A stretch of 17,429 bases of DNA from positions 1 through 17,429 of the forward strand of contig DAOVHI010000009.1 of NCBI GenBank assembly GCA_030671985.1. The letters are read 5' to 3'. The notes below the pieces were generated by a model. It was not told the DNA's origin and did no database searches. It saw nothing but the letters and a program-made list of their open reading frames with translations. Positions 7,966 through 16,149 of the stretch are shown here, piece after piece. This stretch comes from a bacterium. Lineage in GTDB: Bacteria > JAHJDO01. The position numbers and the translations under genes were made by a program. How positions within the stretch are numbered: position 1 is the stretch's first letter; every line of letters starts with the position of its first letter.

Positions 7966-8901
7966 ATGATTAAAATAGGCTGTGTAAATATAGATATATC
8001 TCATCCGAGAAGTTTTGCGAAAAAGATGAAAGACATGAATATAGGAAAATATGTTGCAATATATAATGACGGGTTTCGCACAGACGAAGAAGTAGATGCA
8101 TTTATTGAGAATAATGAACTTGAGAAAAGATGCAAGACAGTGGAAGAACTCGTTGATATGGTAGATATTGGTTTTGTGCATGATTGTAACTGGGATAAGC
8201 ATCTTAAACACGCCATGCCCTTTATAAAAGCAGGAAAACCTGTTTTTATTGATAAGCCAATATGCGGAAATTTAAAGGATTGTAATAAGCTTGAAGGACT
8301 TGTAAATGACGGAGCAAAGATACTTGGAAGCTCATCAGTGCGATATGCAAATGAATTCACAGAAATAAAAAAACAACTTGCAGAAAATAAAGAAGAAATA
8401 GTTTCAGTTTATGGAACAGCAGGCGTTGACGAATTCAATTATGGCGTTCATATTATGGAGGGAATACATGGACTCTTAGGTTCAGGAGTTGATTCAGTGA
8501 AATATATAGGTGCTGCTACAAGAGCTGAAGCCTTTGTTGAACAATATTATGTAACCTGGAAGAATGGCATAAAGGTTATATATCAGCTCCAGACTGGGGT
8601 ATGGCAGCCATGTGATGTGGTTGTAACAACAAATAAACCTAAGGGCATTCATGCTTTTAGAGTTGATACAACAGAGATATATAGTACTCTTCTCAAACGC
8701 ATCTTTGATTATATGGAAAAAGGTATTGAAATGACACCTATTACAGATCTTACTGAAACAATAAAGATATATCTTGCAGGAAAAACATCAAGAGAGCAAG
8801 AAGGAGCAGAGATAAGGCTTGCGGATTTAAAACTTGAGGATAAGGGATATGACGGCTATGCTTTTGAGAAGCTATATGCTTTTGCTCAAAAGAAGAAATA
8901 G
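7966..8901 (+). CDS. Gfo/Idh/MocA family oxidoreductase (second of cluster)
   Basis: The product is a 311-residue putative NAD(P)-dependent dehydrogenase. The Rossmann fold begins at once with MIKIGCVNIDISHP, and the family EKP position reads DKP (about 96-98). The C-terminal part contains YGVHIMEGIHGLLG (about 160-175), with a His in the usual active-site region. I place the start at 7966, not at the in-frame ATG 7876, because the Rossmann strand begins here and a weak AGAGA stands upstream. The extra 30 residues of the longer form look like a relic of another gene. The stop lies 11 bases before the MDR dehydrogenase gene, so they are probably co-transcribed. Substrate unknown; the Asp for Glu in the motif may mark a distinct subfamily. 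Confidence 0.85.
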   Translation: MIKIGCVNIDISHPRSFAKKMKDMNIGKYVAIYNDGFRTDEEVDAFIENNELEKRCKTVEELVDMVDIGFVHDCNWDKHLKHAMPFIKAGKPVFIDKPICGNLKDCNKLEGLVNDGAKILGSSSVRYANEFTEIKKQLAENKEEIVSVYGTAGVDEFNYGVHIMEGIHGLLGSGVDSVKYIGAATRAEAFVEQYYVTWKNGIKVIYQLQTGVWQPCDVVVTTNKPKGIHAFRVDTTEIYSTLLKRIFDYMEKGIEMTPITDLTETIKIYLAGKTSREQEGAEIRLADLKLEDKGYDGYAFEKLYAFAQKKK

Positions 8902-8912
8902 GAGAAGAGTTT

Positions 8913-9953
8913 ATGGTTCAAAAGAGAAAATATGTTGTAAGAAATAAAAAGGGCGTCATATCAGTTGAAAATGGACCAGTTCCAGAACCTGCCCGCGGAG
9001 AAGTTCTTGTAAAAGTACACGCCAGCCTGATCAGTCCAGGAACAGAACTTGGTGATGTGATAAAAGCGCGAAAAAATCCCGATAATAAAAAGCTAAAGAC
9101 AGCTTTTGGTTATAGTAATGCTGGTGAGGTTATTGATGTTGGAGCAGGATCTAAAGACATACAAATAGGAACAAGAGTAGCTTGTATGGGTTCTGGAGCT
9201 CTTCATGCCAGTTATGCTTGTGTGCCTCGTAATTTATGCGTTTCTATTCCAAAGGGAGTAAGCTATCAAGAAGCAACTTTTGCATGTCTTGGAGCAACTG
9301 CGCTTCAGGCAATACGAAGAGCAAAATTACAACTTGGTGAAAACGTGGCTGTATTAGGACTGGGAATTGTTGGTCAGATATGTTCTCAATTGGCTAAGAT
9401 TGCAGGATGTCACGTTATAAGCTGGGATAGCTTACCTCTGCGTTTGAAAAAGGCAGAAAGAATAGCTGATCAAGTTGTAAACATAAAAGGAAGCGATGCT
9501 GTTTCCCTGACGGATGAATTTACACGTGGCTACGAAATTGATGCAGGATTTATCTGCTTTGGCGGTGAGGCAACAGGAGCATTTAAGCAATTAGTCGCGT
9601 GCATGAAAACTTCTCCTGATACTCATAAAATGGGACGGATTGTTATTGTTGGAGGAGCAAGCATCACTCATACCTTTGCGGCAGAACTCGGCAATCTGGA
9701 TGTTCTGAGTTCAGCTCGAACAGGACCTGGATATCACGATGAATCTTGGGAGCATGGTCATGATTATCCATCCGTTTTTGTTGAATGGACTACACAGCGT
9801 AATCTCGAAGAAATTTTACGATGGATAAAGGAAAAGCAAATAGATGTTAAGTCTCTTATTACTGACGAAGTACCGCTAATTCAGGCACCAGAAGCGTGTG
9901 AAAAATTAATTCAGCATCCAGACCATGCGCTGGGAGTAATTTTATTACCATAA
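8913..9953 (+). CDS. Zinc-site-lacking MDR (alcohol dehydrogenase-like) oxidoreductase, related to the MDR half of bi-domain oxidoreductases
   Basis: The product is a 346-residue medium-chain dehydrogenase. A GroES-like N-terminal domain (about 1-130) is followed by a Rossmann domain with GLGIVG (149-154). The usual catalytic zinc ligands are absent: the CGSD region reads LISPGTELG (39-47) and the GHE motif reads GYSNAGEV (66-73). No four-Cys structural zinc loop is seen. The late segment RTGPGYHDE followed by DYPSVFVEWTTQRN closely resembles MDR domains that are fused to a Gfo/Idh domain in bi-domain oxidoreductases. Here the Gfo/Idh partner would be the separate gene 11 bases upstream. GGAG-like sequence (aggagaag) precedes the ATG. 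Likely role: NAD(P)-dependent redox step on a sugar-type substrate, together with its neighbours. Confidence 0.85.
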   Translation: MVQKRKYVVRNKKGVISVENGPVPEPARGEVLVKVHASLISPGTELGDVIKARKNPDNKKLKTAFGYSNAGEVIDVGAGSKDIQIGTRVACMGSGALHASYACVPRNLCVSIPKGVSYQEATFACLGATALQAIRRAKLQLGENVAVLGLGIVGQICSQLAKIAGCHVISWDSLPLRLKKAERIADQVVNIKGSDAVSLTDEFTRGYEIDAGFICFGGEATGAFKQLVACMKTSPDTHKMGRIVIVGGASITHTFAAELGNLDVLSSARTGPGYHDESWEHGHDYPSVFVEWTTQRNLEEILRWIKEKQIDVKSLITDEVPLIQAPEACEKLIQHPDHALGVILLP

Positions 9954-9979
9954 TTTATACATTATAATGGAGGTAACAA

Positions 9980-11284
9980 ATGTCTGCCAAACAAATCAAA
10001 ATAGAAAAGACAAACTGCAATTTTGAGAGAGAACGACTTATCAGGCCATTTGGTTTTAAAGGTGGTTATTTAAGTGAACTCTGGCAATCTATTTCTTCCC
10101 TAACAAGCACATCAGAAAGTACAGGCTTGGGCCTTGGAACGCAGAGTGTGCTTTGGAGTGATGCATCTGTGTTTACTTCTCATAGTGAATCTGGCGGTAA
10201 TGCGTTGATGTTTGCCATGACAGAATTTGCTTTGAAACGAGCCAAAGAACTTGCGTTTTCTAATCCTGTTGAGCTATTGGAAGAACTGGTTCCTCAGGTA
10301 CATGAGTACGGTAAAAAGATAACTAATAATCCCGATCTGAGACTAACTTTCGCATTAAACTCGCTGGTTGGAGTTGACAATGCTGCATGGATGCTATTTG
10401 CAAGGGAAAATAATATTACGAATTTCGATGATATGATACCGGAAGAATACAGAGCATCTCTATCATATAAACATAAAAAACTTGCCAGTATTCCGTTAAT
10501 GGCTTATGCAATACCAATGGATGAGATTAAAGATGCTGTGGAAGACGGTTATTTCTTCTTAAAAGTAAAAATAGGTTCTGATCCTGATAAGGACGGAGAC
10601 AGAGAAAAAATGCTCCAGTGGGATATGAAGCGGATTGAAGAAATACATAAAGCAGTTGGAAGCACAAGGATCGAGCATACAAAGGACGGTAAGATCCCAT
10701 ATTACTTTGATGCAAATGGCCGTTATGACACAAAGGAAAGGTTGCAGAGATTTCTTGACCATGCAAGGAAGATAGGAGCATTTGATCAGATTGCAATTAT
10801 TGAAGAACCTTTTTCAGAAGAGGATGAAGTGGATGTTAGTGATCTTGGCGTGAGGATTGCAGCTGATGAAAGCGCTCATTCTGACAAGGATGCTAAGAGG
10901 CGTATAGACATGGGCTATGGTGCAATTGCCCTTAAACCCATTGCTAAGACCCTGAGCATGAGCTTAAAAATTCTTAAGGCTGCGCATGAAGCAAAAGTTC
11001 CATGTTTCTGTGCAGACCTGACGGTTATTCCTATTCTGGTAGACTGGAACAAAAATGTAGCTGCAAGAATTGCGCCTTTACCCGGTATAAATATAGGAGT
11101 ACTTGAAACAAACGGTCATCAGAATTACAAGCGCTGGGATGAACTTTTAAAATTTCACCCGTGTTGTAGCGCCGAATGGATGAAAACAAAAGACGGCCTA
11201 TTTAGCTTGGATAATAATTTCTACAATCAAAGCGGTGGAATCTTCAAAACATCAAAGCACTATCAAAGCTTAGTAGCAGTTTGA
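9980..11284 (+). CDS. Enolase-superfamily protein, mandelate racemase/muconate lactonizing enzyme type
   Basis: The product is a 434-residue cytosolic enzyme. The TIM-barrel ligands and bases can be traced: K195-V-K197 (second-strand KxK), D244 in FDANG, E275/E276 in IIEEPF, D296 in AADES (metal ligands) and K319 in ALKP. This Lys/Lys arrangement is that of the MLE subgroup (cycloisomerases, dipeptide epimerases, OSBS), not the His-Asp dyad of acid-sugar dehydratases, although assignments inside the subgroup need care. The N-terminal domain is longer than usual (about 180 residues before the barrel). All known members abstract a proton next to a carboxylate bound to Mg2+, so the substrate is probably a carboxylate made by the upstream dehydrogenases. 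GGAGG stands six bases before the ATG. Its stop is four bases from the stop of the convergent DUF4870 gene. Confidence 0.88.
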   Translation: MSAKQIKIEKTNCNFERERLIRPFGFKGGYLSELWQSISSLTSTSESTGLGLGTQSVLWSDASVFTSHSESGGNALMFAMTEFALKRAKELAFSNPVELLEELVPQVHEYGKKITNNPDLRLTFALNSLVGVDNAAWMLFARENNITNFDDMIPEEYRASLSYKHKKLASIPLMAYAIPMDEIKDAVEDGYFFLKVKIGSDPDKDGDREKMLQWDMKRIEEIHKAVGSTRIEHTKDGKIPYYFDANGRYDTKERLQRFLDHARKIGAFDQIAIIEEPFSEEDEVDVSDLGVRIAADESAHSDKDAKRRIDMGYGAIALKPIAKTLSMSLKILKAAHEAKVPCFCADLTVIPILVDWNKNVAARIAPLPGINIGVLETNGHQNYKRWDELLKFHPCCSAEWMKTKDGLFSLDNNFYNQSGGIFKTSKHYQSLVAV

Positions 11285-11288
11285 TAGA

Positions 11289-11633
11289 TTAGAACTTTAT
11301 TTTCTGAGCAAAGTCACCAAGAAAAGGCATCTTCCAGACTTCACCGGCAAGCGCTTTTACAATACCAACCACCGCGAATATAATAACAATTATATTTAGC
11401 AACCACCCAATTACTGGAATTAAGGAAAAAACGGTAGCTAATATTGCCAGCACCAATCCCTGTCTTGCATGAAACAAAACAAATTCATTATCCTTCTTAA
11501 CAAGAAGAACAATCAGGCTTATCAGCCAAAAATAACTGATAACAGCTAGTGCCTTGCCTTCTTCAACATCTTTTTTGTCAAGTTCTATTTCAGGTTCAAC
11601 TGCTACTTGCTCTGCTTTTTTCTCTTCTGTCAT
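11289..11633 (-). CDS. DUF4870 (Tic20-like) small membrane protein
   Basis: The product has 114 residues. A charged acidic/basic start (1-25) is followed by hydrophobic segments at about 28-46 and 58-97, with the family motif FVLFHARQGLVLAI between them. The pattern matches DUF4870 proteins, which are related to Tic20; their bacterial function is not known. GAGGAGGG lies five bases before the ATG, and a good promoter is visible upstream. The gene is convergent with the MLE-type enzyme, and the tRNA-Pro gene lies upstream on the same strand. It seems to be a single-gene unit. Confidence 0.85.
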   Translation of the reverse strand: MTEEKKAEQVAVEPEIELDKKDVEEGKALAVISYFWLISLIVLLVKKDNEFVLFHARQGLVLAILATVFSLIPVIGWLLNIIVIIFAVVGIVKALAGEVWKMPFLGDFAQKIKF

Positions 11634-11666
11634 TTTAGCCCTCCTCTAATTTTCTCAACACATACA

Positions 11667-11695
11667 AGAATATTAAACTCTAGACCCGTTGTCAA
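11667..11695 (-). promoter_or_regulatory. Sigma70-like promoter of the DUF4870 gene
   Basis: On the minus strand a perfect TTGACA (11695-11690), 17 bases and TATTCT (11672-11667) are found 33 bases upstream of the ATG. The RNA would start near 11660, leaving a leader of about 25 bases that contains the GGAGGG ribosome site. Confidence 0.55.
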
Positions 11696-11718
11696 TAGTA
11701 ACTCTTTAATTTCCTATC

Positions 11719-11797
<79 letters not shown>

Positions 11798-11810
11798 TAT
11801 GTGTTGGTGT

Positions 11811-11839
11811 ATGTTATCAAAGACAACCACACAGGTCAA
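11811..11839 (-). promoter_or_regulatory. Sigma70-like promoter of tRNA-Pro
   Basis: On the minus strand TTGACC (11839-11834), 17 bases and TAACAT (11816-11811) precede the tRNA by 13 bases, so transcription would start a few bases before the mature 5' end. The -35 matches five of six consensus bases and the -10 four of six. A short palindrome GTCAAT-AAA-ATTGAC (11835-11849) overlaps the -35. Confidence 0.45.
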
Positions 11840-11887
11840 TAAAATTGACAACAAAGAAGAGTAGGCATTAAGTAATAAACCTATCTT

Positions 11888-12934
11888 TTAAATGGGCAGT
11901 GTTATCTCTTTCTTTTCTTTCTGAGACCCGTATATTCCTATTATTATCTCTACAGCTTTTCTTCCTTCTTCGCCATTTACCATGGGCTGCCTGTCTGTTC
12001 TTATTGCTTCAATCATGTCAGCTATCTGGTGCATATGACCTTCTGAACTCATTTGTTTTATCGGATCATTTGCTGAGCTTGATGTGTTGTCCTTGCCGAT
12101 ATTTCTTATTGCGCTATCCCCTTCTTTTTGGATTTCAAAATCCCATTTTTCGATTTTCTCTCCATTAATTACAACCGAACCTTTGTCTCCATGAATTGAG
12201 ATCACTGGATCATAGCCCGGATATACGGATGTCGTTCCAGTTATCATTCCAAGAGCCCCATTTTTTAATTTAAACGCTGCTACGGCTGTATCCTCAACCT
12301 CTATGTTGCGCGCTAATGTTGCAGTATAAGCGTATATACTTGATACATCTCCAGCCAAATAATAGAGAGCATCTATTGTATGTATTGATTGATTCATTAA
12401 CGCTCCGCCGCCGTCAAGAGCCCATGTTCCCCTCCATTTCCCACTATCATAATACTCCTGACTTCTAAACTCGTTGCATGCTCCGTTTACAAAAACCAGT
12501 TTTCCAAATCTACCTTGTTCAATAGCTTCTTTTGTTTTTTGCACTGCCAACTTAAATCTTTTTGGAAAGATTACACACAGCTTTAAATTGCTTTCCATGC
12601 ATGCATCTATTATCCTATCGCACTTTTCTAATGTTATGTCCAAAGGTTTTTCTACTATAAGATGTTTCCCGTTTTCTGCCGCTTTAAGAGCAGATTCCAT
12701 ATGCAGTCCACTCGGAGTGCATATGTTCACAACATCTATATCGTCTCTTTCCAGCATTTTCTCATAATCTGCGTAAGCCTCTGCATTATACTTATCTGCA
12801 AGCTGCTTTGCCTTTTCCTCAATTATGTCTGCCACTGCCACTAATTTTGCGCCATTAATCTTGGATATTGCATCTGCATGAAACGGACCTATATTACCTG
12901 TTCCTATAATTGCAAATCTTACTTCATTAGCCAT
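11888..12934 (-). CDS. Gfo/Idh/MocA family NAD(P)-dependent dehydrogenase (third in window)
   Basis: The product has 348 residues, close to the usual family length. The Rossmann fold shows FAIIGTGNIGPFH (7-19), and the catalytic EKP motif is at 95-97 (VEKPLDI). The C-terminal domain has DGGGALMNQSIHTIDALYYL (about 172-192), containing the family GGG and active-site His region. These features are typical of UDP-sugar or inositol-type dehydrogenases (WlbA/MocA-like), but the substrate cannot be named. AGGAG stands about nine bases before the ATG. The gene begins 32 bases after the redoxin gene in the same direction and may be the last gene of the nrd transcript, though no metabolic link is evident. 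Its sequence differs from both plus-strand Gfo/Idh genes, so it is not a recent duplicate. Confidence 0.9.
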   Translation of the reverse strand: MANEVRFAIIGTGNIGPFHADAISKINGAKLVAVADIIEEKAKQLADKYNAEAYADYEKMLERDDIDVVNICTPSGLHMESALKAAENGKHLIVEKPLDITLEKCDRIIDACMESNLKLCVIFPKRFKLAVQKTKEAIEQGRFGKLVFVNGACNEFRSQEYYDSGKWRGTWALDGGGALMNQSIHTIDALYYLAGDVSSIYAYTATLARNIEVEDTAVAAFKLKNGALGMITGTTSVYPGYDPVISIHGDKGSVVINGEKIEKWDFEIQKEGDSAIRNIGKDNTSSSANDPIKQMSSEGHMHQIADMIEAIRTDRQPMVNGEEGRKAVEIIIGIYGSQKEKKEITLPI

Positions 12935-12966
12935 TACTTTATTACTCCTAAATATTTATTTTATTA

Positions 12967-13245
12967 TTATTTAACCAGTTCTCTCATTTCTTCCGATGGC
13001 GGAACTTCCAGCTCCCATCTCTTTATTTCCTTGCCGTCCTTTTCCACCAGTGTTGTAGGAATATTATCCACATCATAGAATGCGCCTTCTGCCAATCCAT
13101 CGACTGTGTCCATATCATGAAAAAACATTTTAACTTGATTAGACACGTTCCATTTTTGAAGAAAAAATTCCAACTTGTTTTTTGTAGTTTTACATTTTGC
13201 GCAGTCAGGCTTGCCAAATACTTTTATACTTGTGCTCTCCGCCAT
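12967..13245 (-). CDS. NrdH/glutaredoxin-like redoxin next to nrdD
   Basis: The product is a 92-residue thioredoxin-fold protein with the redox pair C15-A-K-C18 at the end of the first strand and a likely cis-Pro in NIPTTLVEKDGKEI (about 63-76). I choose the ATG at 13245: AAGGAG stands nine bases before it, while the in-frame ATG at 13254 abuts the same site and has no spacing. The gene starts 15 bases after the nrdD stop, so the two are almost certainly co-transcribed. The likely job is to deliver electrons that reduce the active-site cysteines of NrdD, as thioredoxin- or NrdH-type proteins do for formate-independent class III reductases. It could also be a general glutaredoxin. Confidence 0.85.
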   Translation of the reverse strand: MAESTSIKVFGKPDCAKCKTTKNKLEFFLQKWNVSNQVKMFFHDMDTVDGLAEGAFYDVDNIPTTLVEKDGKEIKRWELEVPPSEEMRELVK

Positions 13246-13260
13246 AATACACATCTCCTT

Positions 13261-15654
13261 TTACGCTATTTTATACTGTCCTTTTTGTCTATCTTTCAAC
13301 TCTCCAAGCTTTGATTTATTCCAGTTATTTACCCTACTAAAATATCCAACGATTCTTGTCATGCCATATACATTTGTGCCTGCACAATTACCGCATGCAT
13401 CAACCAAGCCTCGCGTAGTCTTTTTACAGCTATTACATACCGTAAATTCAGGAGATATAGTTAGCTGCGCAGCCTTTGTGTTATAAAAAGCCTTCTTAAC
13501 AAGATTGAATATACTTTCGGCAGAGGGTTTTGCTTCCCCGATAAATGCGTGCAGGATAGCACCTGATTCTATCATTGTATGAAACTTAGCCTGTTTTTCT
13601 ATCCTTTCTACTAAGCTTACGAGGGAATCCGCGCGAAAATGAATAGAATTAGTATAATAGTATTCATCTTGAGCTATATTGCCCTTTATCACGCTCCTGC
13701 TTTCAGGATATTCTCTCATATCCACTTTTGCAAGACGTCTCGCTGCGCTCTCCGCCGGCGATTCTTCAAGCGCAACCCTTAATCCGTATTTTTGTTCATA
13801 TTTTTTAGTAGTCAGATTCATGAAGGAGATTATTCTTAGCCCCAACTTATACGCTTTGTCATCTTCATGAAGCTCCTTTCCTGTTAAATGCTGGACACAT
13901 TCATTAAGCCCTATAAGCCCGATTATATAAGTAGCCTTGTTCAGATCAACATACAATCTCCCGTCTTTTGCCTTTTTACCTATTTGCCATAATGGCATAG
14001 TTTTATCTTTCATGAGAGATGCAATAAATTTTTTCTTTTGTATATGAGCTGTCATAGCTAAATCCATTGCATGCTCAATCTCTTTATAAATACTATCCGC
14101 ATTGCCTTTGCCAGCTCTGTAAGCTGCTTGCGGCAGATTTATTGTAACATTCTGGAACCCGCAAAAACGCATACTCTCAGGATGTTTTATCATGTAATCG
14201 TCTTTTATCTGGGTTCTAAGTCGACAGCATGCGCTGAGAGTAACCTCATCCCTGTCAAATACAAAATACGGAGTGCCATTCTCACTAGCTATTTGACATG
14301 CATATTTAACAAGCTCAAGCTGATTTGGATCATTAAATGTTTCATCACTTATATGCAAGTCCATCTTAGGAAATGCGAACAGATTTCCGTCACGATCACC
14401 AGCTCTCCATACATCCATCATTGCCTTAGTAAATTTCTGAGCCCATGGTTCATATTCAGCATAAGTCTTGCCCGTATATTTACCCTTTGGCCCTATAGCC
14501 TTAATATTTTTCAGATATCCGGGAATACCTGTATGAATATTAAAATCTAAAAACAATGTTTGGCCTCCACGACTAAAAGCATTTTGGCTGCTGCTAAAAA
14601 TCAAATATTGCGCTTCCTGACGCATTTCTTTTTCACTCATTCCGACAACATACGGAGCATAGAAAATATTTATATACCCCACACCCAAAGCTCCAGCATA
14701 ATAAGCCTGCATGGATGCTAAAAATGTATTTAAGTGCCCCGTCAAAGTTCTTGCGTGAGAAGCAGGAGCAGAAGAAGTATCTAAATTCACCAATTCAAGA
14801 CCATATTTTTTTATATATTCCAGAGAATGCGAAGAACAATATACTCTTGTAGGATAGCCAAGATCATGCAAATGCACTACGCCTTTAAGATGCGCTTCTG
14901 CAATGTCAGGACTAAATATCTTCCGTAAAGCATATTGCTTTAGAGTGCTCTCAGCAATTGTCAAGTTTATTGCTTCCGGATTGTTTGCGGCAATATTGGA
15001 GTTCTCATTGCTTTTTGAAAAAACAAGCTGCTCTATGTCAAATATTGGCATTCCCAATACTTGCTGTTTTGAAAGTTTTTGTTTATACCCATTGATAAAC
15101 AGTTCGTTATCCACTAACTCTCTTATAAGAGACGTAGAAATTTGTGTGAGACCGGATGTAAAAATATTTTCTTCAACAGATGTGGCTATTGCGTCTGCTA
15201 CCGATTGAGTCACGCCGGCTTCTTTTACAAGAGCCGTTGATATTTTTGCCTTGCTCCATGGAAGAATTTCGTCACGAGCAATAGTTGACACAAAAAGAGA
15301 TAAATCAGTAGTCGTTGTCTTCGCTTTCTTTTCTTTTCTAACCTGAAGCATTTCACGCAGCCGCTCACGTTCATTACGATAGAGAATGTATGCCTTGGCT
15401 GTTTTAGCATGCCCTGTTTCAATAAGCACCTTTTCTACAATATCCTGAATTTCCTCTATTTCCGGGATCTTGTTTTTAAAATTTTGCTCAAGATATGAAG
15501 TTATAGCATTGGTTAGCTCCTCAGCCACTGTTTTATCTTGTCCGCCAACAGCTGTCGCGGCCTTGAAAATAGCCTGTATAATCTTGTTTTTATCAAACGA
15601 AACCGTCCTGCCGTCTCTTTTTCTAACTGAGGTGAGTGCATGCGTATTTGTCAT
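13261..15654 (-). CDS. nrdD: Anaerobic (class III) ribonucleoside-triphosphate reductase
   Basis: The product has 797 residues. An ATP-cone allosteric domain (about 10-100: VRKRDGRTVSFDKNKI onward) is followed by the ten-stranded catalytic barrel. Candidate active-site cysteines are C273 (RVYCSSH) and C476/C477 (SACCRL), and the substrate loop is FCGFQNVTINLP (about 497-508). The C-terminus has a four-Cys zinc site (C740, C743, C754, C757), then RIVGY with glycyl-radical Gly770. It makes deoxynucleotides without oxygen and needs the radical-SAM activase NrdG, which is not in the window. The ATG at 15654 has AGGGGA eight bases upstream; an in-frame ATG at 15663 lies inside nrdR and too close to that site. 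The gene sits two bases after the nrdR stop and is followed by a redoxin gene. Confidence 0.96.
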   Translation of the reverse strand: MTNTHALTSVRKRDGRTVSFDKNKIIQAIFKAATAVGGQDKTVAEELTNAITSYLEQNFKNKIPEIEEIQDIVEKVLIETGHAKTAKAYILYRNERERLREMLQVRKEKKAKTTTTDLSLFVSTIARDEILPWSKAKISTALVKEAGVTQSVADAIATSVEENIFTSGLTQISTSLIRELVDNELFINGYKQKLSKQQVLGMPIFDIEQLVFSKSNENSNIAANNPEAINLTIAESTLKQYALRKIFSPDIAEAHLKGVVHLHDLGYPTRVYCSSHSLEYIKKYGLELVNLDTSSAPASHARTLTGHLNTFLASMQAYYAGALGVGYINIFYAPYVVGMSEKEMRQEAQYLIFSSSQNAFSRGGQTLFLDFNIHTGIPGYLKNIKAIGPKGKYTGKTYAEYEPWAQKFTKAMMDVWRAGDRDGNLFAFPKMDLHISDETFNDPNQLELVKYACQIASENGTPYFVFDRDEVTLSACCRLRTQIKDDYMIKHPESMRFCGFQNVTINLPQAAYRAGKGNADSIYKEIEHAMDLAMTAHIQKKKFIASLMKDKTMPLWQIGKKAKDGRLYVDLNKATYIIGLIGLNECVQHLTGKELHEDDKAYKLGLRIISFMNLTTKKYEQKYGLRVALEESPAESAARRLAKVDMREYPESRSVIKGNIAQDEYYYTNSIHFRADSLVSLVERIEKQAKFHTMIESGAILHAFIGEAKPSAESIFNLVKKAFYNTKAAQLTISPEFTVCNSCKKTTRGLVDACGNCAGTNVYGMTRIVGYFSRVNNWNKSKLGELKDRQKGQYKIA

Positions 15655-15656
15655 CT

Positions 15657-16118
15657 TTAACATCCCCTATTTTCGATTATAGTCTTTGCATGATCAAGGA
15701 AATCTCCTACGTCTTCAAATCTCCGATAGACTGAGGCAAATCTTACGTATGCAATTGCGTCCAGATCACGCAGTTTTCCCATAACTAATTCACCTATCTC
15801 TTCCGAAGTAACCTCCTTATTCATATTATTCCAGAGTTTTCTTTCTATGTCATTTACTATTTGTTCCAAAACATCCATACTTACTGGTCTTTTTTCACAG
15901 GCTGTTACAATGCCGCTTAGAAGTTTTTCTCTATCAAATTCTTCCCTGCGATTATCTTTTTTAACAACCATAATAGGAATTAACTCTATTTTTTCATAAG
16001 TAGTAAATCTCTTTGTACATTTCAAGCACTCTCTCCTCCGTCTTATAACATTATTTTCTTTGCTTTCTCTGGAATCAATTACCTTATCTTCCTGATGAGC
16101 ACAGAATGGACACTTCAT
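15657..16118 (-). CDS. nrdR: Transcriptional repressor NrdR
   Basis: The product has 153 residues, the usual NrdR length. The N-terminal zinc ribbon has C3-PF-C6 and C31-LK-C34 with the RRRRECLKC basic stretch that contacts DNA. An ATP-cone (about 49-139: VVKKDNRREEFDREKL onward) senses ATP/dATP levels. NrdR shuts off ribonucleotide reductase genes when dATP is high. It heads the nrdR-nrdD-redoxin operon, and its promoter carries two NrdR-box-like palindromes, so autoregulation is likely. The ribosome site is weak (AAGG about 13 bases before the ATG). Confidence 0.96.
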   Translation of the reverse strand: MKCPFCAHQEDKVIDSRESKENNVIRRRRECLKCTKRFTTYEKIELIPIMVVKKDNRREEFDREKLLSGIVTACEKRPVSMDVLEQIVNDIERKLWNNMNKEVTSEEIGELVMGKLRDLDAIAYVRFASVYRRFEDVGDFLDHAKTIIENRGC

Positions 16119-16126
16119 TTAAATTA

Positions 16127-16142
16127 ATACCTTATATTGTGC
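16127..16142. promoter_or_regulatory. Putative NrdR box (proximal)
   Basis: The 16-mer ATACCTTATATTGTGC matches about 12 positions of the published consensus acaCwAtATaTwGtgt. It lies just downstream of the predicted -10 element, over the start of transcription, and its centre is exactly 31 bp from the second box. NrdR boxes typically occur in pairs about three helical turns apart. Confidence 0.55.
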
Positions 16143-16149
16143 AGAAACA

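Noticed and set aside
11835-11849. Palindrome GTCAAT-AAA-ATTGAC as an operator of tRNA-Pro
   Set aside because: It is short, A+T-rich and partly explained by the -35 element; no regulator can be proposed.
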